From Campylobacterales bacterium (lineage in GTDB: Bacteria; Campylobacterota; Campylobacteria; Campylobacterales; Hydrogenimonadaceae), in NCBI GenBank assembly GCA_027065635.1, contig JAMONQ010000197.1:1-5073 (forward strand): a DNA stretch of 5,073 nucleotides, written 5' to 3'. The position numbers and the translations under genes are program-made. Below are positions 1 through 5,073 of this stretch, piece by piece (the first letter of the stretch is position 1; each line of letters begins with the position of its first letter). A model generated the notes under the pieces. It made no database searches and had not been told where the DNA came from. It saw nothing but the letters and a program-made list of their open reading frames with translations.

Positions 1-1
1 T

Positions 2-76
2 GTAATTGTATCGAAAAAAGAGAAAGATGGCTGTGGTCTGGTAAGTGTAAAAGTATGCACCGCCTTTAAGGAGTAG
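2..76 (+). CDS. Possible 3' end of a gene entering from the left (uncertain)
   Basis: Reading from base 2 on the + strand gives 24 open codons (VIVSKKEKDG, then CGLVSVKVCT, then AFKE) ending at a TAG at 74-76. The composition is protein-like, with a mixed charged and hydrophobic tail and two cysteines, but it is too short to assign to a family. Frame 1 on the same strand is also open until 67-69, and a minus-strand frame is open through the same bases, so openness alone proves little. If real, the gene converges on the porin gene and its last codons overlap the inverted repeat at 57-93. I do not recognise the product. Confidence 0.22.
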   Translation, partial: VIVSKKEKDGCGLVSVKVCTAFKE

Positions 77-93
77 GAGGAAAAAGGCGGTGC
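57..93 (-). terminator. Second hairpin downstream of the porin (perfect 11-bp inverted repeat)
   Basis: GCACCGCCTTT at 57-67 and AAAGGCGGTGC at 83-93 are perfect inverted repeats of 11 bp with a 15-nt loop. Read on the minus strand, the stem is followed by ATACTTTT. It can therefore act as a backup terminator for the porin transcript. Its upstream arm is the same segment (86-93) that the first terminator uses, so only one of the two can form in a given RNA. It would also protect a 3' end against exonucleases. The + strand side has no U-tract, so I do not propose it as a terminator for a left-hand gene. Confidence 0.5.
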
Positions 94-115
94 GCAGTTG
101 CCGCCCGAAGGCGGC
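81..115 (-). terminator. Porin terminator: competing GC-rich hairpins with UUCG loop and U-tract
   Basis: Just after the porin stop codon the minus-strand RNA reads GCCGCC-UUCG-GGCGGC (115 down to 100), a 6-bp stem closed by a C(UUCG)G tetraloop. The second arm (105-101, GGCGG) can instead pair with CCGCC at 90-86 across a 10-nt loop, and that stem is followed at once by five U residues (85-81). The latter is a standard Rho-independent terminator layout. The two structures share one arm and exclude each other. The position 12 nt after the porin stop makes termination of the porin mRNA the simplest role. Confidence 0.7.
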
Positions 116-126
116 GGAAACCCGAA

Positions 127-1353
127 TTAGAGTTCTGCGTGGAACTTATAGTCGAGCTGTACCCAGTACTTGGTGCGGTCTTTGGCAGAGAAACCTACGT
201 CTCCCTCGCTGAACCATGCACCTTTGAGAAGCAGTCCGAGACCTTTGTTGATCTTGTACTTGTAGGCGACATCGATTTCAGAACCGAGATCATCCTGTCC
301 GGCAGCGTTGGATTTGTCACTGCTGAAGTTGTGGTAGATTCCAACGATCTTTCCGAGCTCTCCGGCGTTGTATCCGAGTTTGAATGTCATATCTTCAAGA
401 CCTTCATCCGGTGTACCGCCGAGGAAGACATCAGCCCATCCGTTCATCGCGTGCAGTGTGGCAAGCGGAGTGTAGAAAGCGTTTGTTCCGCTTCCTTTTT
501 CACCGAGTACCTCATATCCTGCACCTACGGTAAAGCCGTTCATCGTAGCGTCTACCGCGATTTTGTAGTAGCTTGCATCCTGATCGGGCTTGCCTGCGTT
601 ACCCTCTTCCATAGTGGCGTCGTTTTGGATGGCATACTCTGCCTGATACTTCAGAGTAGCCGCATCCAGGTTGACTTTACCGGTGGCACGGATACCGATA
701 TGGTCCGCATAGCTCGCTACCATATAGTCATAGGCAGTCAGCGTAAGCTCCGGCATTACTTTGTAGGAAGCGTGCAGAAGAACAGTATTGGTGTCGGCAG
801 TCGCCTGAACGACTTTGTTTACCCTGCTTACATAAGCGGCAAGAAGGCTCAGGTTTTCGACACCATTATAGATACCGGCAACCAGGTCGTAGGTCTGAGG
901 CATCTGTCTCCAGCCCACGTTACCGATGAAACGGGCATTGTCCAGAACGACCATTTTACGACCGAAGATTCCGGTAAAGCCGTTGGCACTGTAGGAGATG
1001 TTTGCCTGAGTCATGCGTGTCTGGGCAGGATCGGCTACGACTGCGTAAGCCGGATCACCGGCTGTTTTACCGTTATAGTCGTTAACAAGCCCGAAGTGGT
1101 CTACGCTCATAGCCTGCAGTTGAGCGTTGAGGCCGTCGACTCCGAGCAGTCCTGCCTGTACGCCGATAGCGGTTCGAACGGTCAGTGCGCTTGCATCTTT
1201 GTGTACACTGTCGTCTACCGCTTCATATCTCGGTCGAAGCTCTACGTCGAGTTTCGGATTGCTGAGGATACTGTCGAGCGCACCTGCATTGGCACCTGTA
1301 GTCGCTGCCGCCGCTGCGATCGCCGCGACAAGACTCATCTTGATTTTGTTCAT
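127..1353 (-). CDS. Outer-membrane beta-barrel porin (alginate-export/Opr-like)
   Basis: This 408-residue protein is predicted to form a beta-barrel channel in the outer membrane for small hydrophilic solutes; its substrate cannot be read from the sequence. A classic signal peptide is visible: basic start MNKIK, an alanine-rich hydrophobic core at residues 6-19, and an ANA cleavage site at about 21-23. The mature part opens with LDVELRPRYE and continues with ALTVRTAIGV, like proteobacterial porins labelled alginate-export or Opr type. The FIGNVGWRQMPQTYD segment and the many alternating, Gly- and aromatic-rich strands fit the same family. No cysteine is present. The barrel ends in WVQLDYKF, but four residues (HAEL) follow, so the usual terminal aromatic residue is not last. 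The ATG is chosen because AAGGGAG lies 5 nt upstream (1359-1365) and the signal peptide starts there. It is transcribed alone from the control region at 1354-1490 and ends at the hairpins at 57-115. Family assignment is from recall; barrel class is firmer than family. Confidence 0.85.
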   Translation of the reverse strand: MNKIKMSLVAAIAAAAATTGANAGALDSILSNPKLDVELRPRYEAVDDSVHKDASALTVRTAIGVQAGLLGVDGLNAQLQAMSVDHFGLVNDYNGKTAGDPAYAVVADPAQTRMTQANISYSANGFTGIFGRKMVVLDNARFIGNVGWRQMPQTYDLVAGIYNGVENLSLLAAYVSRVNKVVQATADTNTVLLHASYKVMPELTLTAYDYMVASYADHIGIRATGKVNLDAATLKYQAEYAIQNDATMEEGNAGKPDQDASYYKIAVDATMNGFTVGAGYEVLGEKGSGTNAFYTPLATLHAMNGWADVFLGGTPDEGLEDMTFKLGYNAGELGKIVGIYHNFSSDKSNAAGQDDLGSEIDVAYKYKINKGLGLLLKGAWFSEGDVGFSAKDRTKYWVQLDYKFHAEL

Positions 1354-1383
1354 ACTTACTCCCTTGTGGTATTAGGATTAACC

Positions 1384-1433
1384 GTTCCGGTCAACTCTAT
1401 ATAGTACCCACCCTATATATAATTGGCCGGAAC
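1384..1433 (-). promoter_or_regulatory. Long hairpin in the porin 5' leader (or operator dyad)
   Basis: Bases 1384-1404 and 1413-1433 are complementary over 21 positions. In minus-strand RNA there are 18 Watson-Crick pairs, one G-U pair (1395/1422) and two mismatches (1391/1426 and 1397/1420), closing on an 8-nt loop, GGUGGGUA. The outer part is GTTCCGG paired with CCGGAAC; the inner part is an AU-rich 7-bp helix closed by a G-C pair. No U-tract follows, so it is not a terminator. With the proposed start site at 1442 it would occupy about +10 to +59 of an 89-nt leader, where a stable stem could slow 5'-end mRNA decay, as known for ompA leaders. Alternatively the DNA dyad is a protein-binding site, or the TATATA stretches are -10 elements. 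Confidence 0.55.
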
Positions 1434-1448
1434 AGCTTTTACCTTACA

Positions 1449-1490
1449 ATTTTACTACGACCCATCCTCTATTTTCTTGACACAAGTCAA
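1449..1490 (-). promoter_or_regulatory. Porin promoter with CRP/FNR-family site in class II position
   Basis: TTGAC at 1477-1481 and GTCAA at 1486-1490 form a perfect palindrome with a 4-bp spacer, the layout of FNR/Anr/Dnr/Nss-type sites (FNR consensus TTGAT-N4-ATCAA). On the minus strand a TAAAAT hexamer lies at 1454-1449, 22 bp downstream. If that is the -10 box, transcription starts near 1442 and the palindrome is centred at -41.5, exactly the class II activator position. The arms differ from the FNR consensus at one base each, so the regulator could be FNR-like or another family member. This suggests porin expression follows oxygen, nitrate or nitric-oxide status. The start site is inferred. 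Confidence 0.6.
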
Positions 1491-1523
1491 TAAAATGATG
1501 GTTCGATTAACTGTATGTTATTG

Positions 1524-1550
1524 AAAAATTATTTAAGAAAGTTTTAAATA
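1524..1550 (-). terminator. Weak AU-rich terminator candidate after the hipA-like gene
   Basis: In minus-strand RNA, UAUUUAA (1550-1544) and UUAAAUA (1536-1530) can pair across a 7-nt loop and are followed by A and five U residues (1528-1524). The U-tract is right for intrinsic termination, but the stem holds no G-C pair and would be weak. It lies about 60 nt past the hipA-like stop codon and before the porin control elements. No better terminator is visible in 1491-1612. Confidence 0.25.
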
Positions 1551-1612
1551 GGGGGTAAATCGCTTAAATTGGCACAAACTGGAGAGATTAATTATATTTC
1601 TCTGTAAACTTT

Positions 1613-3028
1613 TCAGAATATGGAAGCTTTTTGCAGAGTGCTCATGCGGTTTGCAAAGAACGCTTCGAGCCTTTTGGCTGTTTGGGTATCAAAAGGGGTG
1701 GCATTCAGGTACTTTTCATAGTTTCCATTTACGGTTTTTGCCATTTCATGGATCTCGCCTCTGCTCAGGTAGCCGCCGAGAAAGCCGAAAATCTCTTCAG
1801 GTGAGATGCTTGTTTTGTTCTTCAGGGATGCGGCAAGGTCTTCTTTTTCCAAAGAGGGATAGATTTTGGTATTGACGACATCGTAAACGGGTGTGGGGCT
1901 GAAGCGTTTCGCCTCTTTGAAGAGGGCGATGTTTTTGACATGCAGGTCGCCGTTGCCGACAAGGTAGCTGAAAGCGAACTGTCTGGCGATGTTGCGCATA
2001 TCTTTCGGCCGGAGTTTAGTCTCCAGAAAGTCAAATATCTCCTCCATCGAGGCGGAGTACTTCTGCTCGCTCTCAAGTTCCATCAGCGATGCAAGTTCAT
2101 AGGCTTCGTAGACTCTGTTAGGAGGGGATCTGTCGAACCGACGTGTGACGAGGTGGCTCAGCGGATCGCCTGCGAGAAACCCTTTCTCTTTTTGCGGGTC
2201 TACAATTATGAAGGTTTCGGCGACCTCGAAACCGAGCTCGAATCGGGCCATTGAAAGAAGCATGTTTTCCACGAGGTTCAGGTCACGAAACTTCAGGTTG
2301 TCGACTTTCATGATGGCGTTGGAGTATTCGAATTTTTCCTGCAGACGAAGCTCGCTGCCTGTAAAGACCACACTCAGTTTGGGCTGTGCACCGGAGAGTT
2401 TGGAGAGTTTGGTTTCGCCGGAGAAGGGTGAATCGAGTCGTTTTGCATCGATGATCTTTTTCGGAATGTCCAAGCGAATCTCCTCTACCGAAAGAAACGT
2501 CTCTTTGTAGCAGCCGGGGTTATAGGAAAAGTCAGGCACCTGTTTGGTGACAGGTGTGGTGGTAATGGCCCCGAAAGAGTCCTCCAGATGCTGCAAAAGG
2601 ATAAATTTCTCTTTTGTGCCGACACTCCTTTCGAGCTGACGGAGATTCGCTCCTTCGGGCAGCAGATTTTCCAGAAAAGGGGGTATTTTGTCGTAAATTC
2701 CGCCAGCGAACTCTTTTTCTCCCCGGTACTTTTCATCGTAGCTAAAGTGATAGATGCCGCTTTCGGTTCGCGTCAGATAACAAAAAGCTGTACCGTTTTT
2801 ATAGAAGGTGATCGTGTCGGCATTTTCCGTTTTTTGTGAGACGGCCGGGTGCGCACTGTATTTTTGGCGTTTCTTCCTCGAAGTCAGAAATTTCGATATC
2901 TGAGTGGGGCCGACCCGGATACCGGTTTCGCTGTAGAGAACGTCGGAAATCTCTGCATACGTATGTTTTTGTCTTACCATCTGGTCGATGGTGTCGGCGT
3001 AGATATCGAGCAGTTCGCTTTTTTTCAC
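1613..3028 (-). CDS. HipA-family Ser/Thr kinase with fused N-terminal HTH domain
   Basis: The 471-residue product belongs to the HipA kinase family, toxins of type II hipBA modules; E. coli HipA phosphorylates glutamyl-tRNA synthetase. Residues about 1-56 look like a basic helix-turn-helix (TYAEISDVL, then GIRVGPTQISKFL, then RKKRQK), absent from ordinary HipA. Residues about 70-158 match the HipA N-terminal subdomain (FYKNGT, FLENLLPEGANLRQL). The kinase core follows: glycine-rich loop KLSGAQPK (210-217), ATP-lysine candidate K241, catalytic-loop NGDLHVKN with D361 and N366 aligned to E. coli D309 and N314, and metal-binding D383 in VYDVVN, aligned to D332. All key residues are present, so activity is likely. 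The serine three places before the loop glycine in E. coli (S150) is a lysine here, with serines next to it at 209 and 212. No hipB gene adjoins: prfB lies upstream and the porin downstream. The GTG start is supported by a GAGG-rich ribosome site 6 nt upstream. Length exceeds the usual roughly 440 by about the size of the extra domain. The target is unknown. Confidence 0.85.
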   Translation of the reverse strand: MKKSELLDIYADTIDQMVRQKHTYAEISDVLYSETGIRVGPTQISKFLTSRKKRQKYSAHPAVSQKTENADTITFYKNGTAFCYLTRTESGIYHFSYDEKYRGEKEFAGGIYDKIPPFLENLLPEGANLRQLERSVGTKEKFILLQHLEDSFGAITTTPVTKQVPDFSYNPGCYKETFLSVEEIRLDIPKKIIDAKRLDSPFSGETKLSKLSGAQPKLSVVFTGSELRLQEKFEYSNAIMKVDNLKFRDLNLVENMLLSMARFELGFEVAETFIIVDPQKEKGFLAGDPLSHLVTRRFDRSPPNRVYEAYELASLMELESEQKYSASMEEIFDFLETKLRPKDMRNIARQFAFSYLVGNGDLHVKNIALFKEAKRFSPTPVYDVVNTKIYPSLEKEDLAASLKNKTSISPEEIFGFLGGYLSRGEIHEMAKTVNGNYEKYLNATPFDTQTAKRLEAFFANRMSTLQKASIF

Positions 3029-3051
3029 CCGGATCCTCTCCTCACTGGCAT
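3025..3051 (-). promoter_or_regulatory. Possible 8-codon upstream reading frame overlapping the hipA-like start
   Basis: An ATG at 3051-3049 opens a minimal frame (MPVRRGSG) whose TGA stop (3027-3025) overlaps the GTG start of the kinase gene in a GTGA tetranucleotide. Such overlaps commonly couple translation. The ribosome site of the kinase gene lies inside this frame. The ATG itself has only a weak AAGCAGAG sequence in front, so it may not be translated. It is recorded because it could tune expression of a toxic kinase. Confidence 0.2.
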
Positions 3052-3067
3052 AGTCTCTGCTTCAGTT

Positions 3068-3095
3068 TAAGCAATTAATAATAAATAATTGCTTA
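3068..3095 (-). promoter_or_regulatory. Perfect 10-bp inverted repeat, likely operator of the hipA-like gene
   Basis: TAAGCAATTA (3068-3077) and TAATTGCTTA (3086-3095) are perfect inverted repeats separated by 8 bp. They lie 40 to 67 bp upstream of the GTG start and just downstream of the TATAAT at 3109-3114. This position would let a bound repressor block early transcription. E. coli HipB operators also have an 8-bp spacer (TATCC-N8-GGATA) but different arms. The obvious candidate binder is the HTH domain fused to the kinase, giving autorepression. The repeat has no U-tract after it on the minus strand, so it is not a convincing prfB terminator. Confidence 0.6.
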
Positions 3096-3108
3096 GTTAC
3101 AAAGAGTA

Positions 3109-3114
3109 ATTATA
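3109..3114 (-). promoter_or_regulatory. Promoter -10 box of the hipA-like gene
   Basis: The minus strand reads TATAAT here, a consensus -10 hexamer, implying a start site near 3102 and a leader of about 74 nt. No -35 box is recognisable 17 bp upstream, which is usual for Campylobacterota sigma-70 promoters. Because the box lies in the gap after prfB, the kinase gene probably has its own transcript, although no clear prfB terminator precedes it, so read-through is also possible. Confidence 0.5.
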
Positions 3115-3145
3115 AGAGAATCCCCGGATATTTTAGAGGTCGGTT

Positions 3146-4255
<1,110 letters not shown>

Positions 4256-4271
4256 AGGCAATCCTCTTTGC

Positions 4272-4289
4272 TATAATTGCGTAATTATA
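4272..4289. promoter_or_regulatory. Symmetric divergent promoter between prfB and panC
   Basis: The 18 bases TATAATTGCGTAATTATA hold one consensus TATAAT on the + strand (4272-4277, toward panC) and one on the minus strand (4289-4284, toward prfB), separated by 6 bp. The stretch is palindromic except at one pair near its centre (4279/4282). Implied starts are about 4284 for panC and about 4277 for prfB, giving leaders of roughly 20 nt each. The two initiation sites are so close that two polymerases cannot be bound at once. No -35 boxes are visible on either side. Confidence 0.6.
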
Positions 4290-4304
4290 CACTAAAGGTT
4301 CTAT

Positions 4305-5073
4305 GTGCAGATCGTACGCGGTATCGAAGAGTTGAGACGTGCCCGGGAGGCGCTGGAAGGGAGTGTGGGATTCGTTCCTACGATGGGGGCGCTGCACCAG
4401 GGGCATCTGACACTCATAAAAAGATCCACCGGTGAAAACGACCATACCATCGTTTCGATTTTCGTAAATCCGACCCAGTTTCTCCCCGGCGAGGATCTCG
4501 ACTCCTACCCCAGAAGAGAGGAGGCCGATCGCAGGATATGCGAAATAGCGGGAGTGGATATACTCTTCATGCCCGAAGTATCTTCTGTTTACGGAAAAGA
4601 CGAGGTGACGCTCAAAGCGCCGGAGTATCTCGGTTATATTCTCGAGGGGAGCCGCCGTCCCGGCCATTTTGACGGCGTGGTGCAGGTGGTGATGAAGCTT
4701 TTCAATCTTACACGCCCGGACCGGGCCTATTTCGGAAAGAAAGATGCGCAGCAGCTCGTTATTCTGCAGAAGATGGTGAAAGATCTCTTTCTGCCGCTTA
4801 AACTTGTCCCCGTCGAGACCGTACGGGAGGATGACGGACTGGCGCTAAGCAGCAGAAATGTCTACCTGAGCCCGACGGAACGGGCTGAAGCGCTGGCGAT
4901 TTCCCGGTCCCTGAAGCGTGCCTCGAGGCTCGTCATGGCCGGAGAGCTCAGCAGTGAAGCGATAAAACAGGAGATGTACGCGATCATGAAAGCGTTGGAC
5001 GTGGAGTATGTCGAGATCGTGGACCGCAGCTTCAGACCTCTGGAAAAGGTGAAGATCCAGGATACGATCATTC
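4305..5073 (+). CDS. panC: Pantothenate synthetase (pantoate-beta-alanine ligase), 3' end missing
   Basis: PanC joins D-pantoate and beta-alanine with ATP in the cytoplasm, through a pantoyl-adenylate intermediate, the last step of vitamin B5 synthesis toward coenzyme A. The first 256 codons are present and the frame is open to the window edge; the family is usually about 275-285 residues, so roughly 20-30 are missing. Visible motifs: nucleotide-binding PTMGALHQGHL (25-35) with the HxGH signature at 31-34, FVNPTQF (53-59), the pantoate-site stretch RPGHFDGVV (118-126), FGKKDAQQL (143-151), and LSSRN (181-185), the KMSKS-like loop. The start is the GTG at 4305: AAAGG at 4294-4298 sits 6 nt before it and it gives the normal N-terminus. 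The ATG at 4303 is in another frame that stops after ten codons. It is divergent from prfB with a 49-bp gap, and no other pantothenate gene is in view. Confidence 0.96.
   Translation, partial: MQIVRGIEELRRAREALEGSVGFVPTMGALHQGHLTLIKRSTGENDHTIVSIFVNPTQFLPGEDLDSYPRREEADRRICEIAGVDILFMPEVSSVYGKDEVTLKAPEYLGYILEGSRRPGHFDGVVQVVMKLFNLTRPDRAYFGKKDAQQLVILQKMVKDLFLPLKLVPVETVREDDGLALSSRNVYLSPTERAEALAISRSLKRASRLVMAGELSSEAIKQEMYAIMKALDVEYVEIVDRSFRPLEKVKIQDTII

Noticed and set aside
1389..1394. TTGACC on the minus strand, considered as a -35 box for the porin with TAATAC downstream.
   Set aside because: The spacing to TAATAC is 14 bp, too short, and the bases are part of the hairpin arm.
139..1404. A 421-codon + strand reading frame opposite the porin gene.
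   Set aside because: It mirrors the porin codons on the other strand, has a cysteine- and valine-rich composition with no recognisable motif, and runs through the porin's own leader hairpin. The porin has a signal peptide, ribosome site and family features.
1583..1603. AGAGA/TCTCT inverted repeat just after the kinase gene stop, considered as a terminator.
   Set aside because: Only 5 bp of stem with an 11-nt loop and no U-tract on the minus strand.
3120..3129. ATCCCCGGAT, a short dyad resembling HipB TATCC/GGATA half-sites upstream of the kinase -10 box.
   Set aside because: The arms are only 4 bp, and the spacer is 2 bp and not 8. The 10-bp repeat at 3068-3095 is a far better operator.

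Overview
This window looks like part of a chromosome from a Campylobacterota (epsilonproteobacterial) organism of moderate GC content, of the free-living sulfur- or hydrogen-oxidising kind such as Sulfurovum, Sulfurimonas or Hydrogenimonas. The evidence is the wording of the release factor 2 and PanC proteins (an RF2 beginning MDSYE without a frameshift site; FVNPTQFLPGEDLDSYPR in PanC), good -10 hexamers without recognisable -35 boxes, and a periplasm-exported beta-barrel porin. The genus is inferred from protein style, not from a search.

Layout, left to right. Positions 1-126 hold a possible tail of a + strand gene (ending at 76) and a nested set of GC-rich inverted repeats that should terminate the porin transcript. 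Positions 127-1353 (minus) encode an outer-membrane porin. Positions 1354-1612 are its control region. It holds a CRP/FNR-type palindrome (TTGAC-N4-GTCAA) centred exactly 41.5 bp before the start site implied by a TAAAAT -10 element, and a 50-nt region that can fold into a 21-pair hairpin in the 5' leader. Positions 1613-3028 (minus) encode a HipA-family kinase with its own N-terminal helix-turn-helix-like domain and no separate HipB gene beside it. A perfect 10-bp inverted repeat with an 8-bp spacer lies just upstream, downstream of a TATAAT box. Positions 3146-4255 (minus) encode peptide chain release factor 2 (prfB), uninterrupted, with an SPY instead of SPF codon-recognition tripeptide. 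Positions 4305-5073 (plus) encode the first 256 residues of pantothenate synthetase (panC), cut by the window edge. panC and prfB diverge from a 49-bp gap holding a nearly symmetric pair of face-to-face TATAAT boxes.

The genes do not form one pathway. prfB and panC are housekeeping genes (translation termination, coenzyme A precursor synthesis) sharing a compact divergent promoter. The hipA-like gene is an accessory element inserted between core genes and appears to have its own promoter and operator. The porin is probably a separately regulated transcript responsive to an FNR/CRP-type regulator. The best candidates for something new are the one-polypeptide HTH-HipA with its private operator and the layered control region of the porin. 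I see no mobile element, CRISPR array, tRNA or rRNA.
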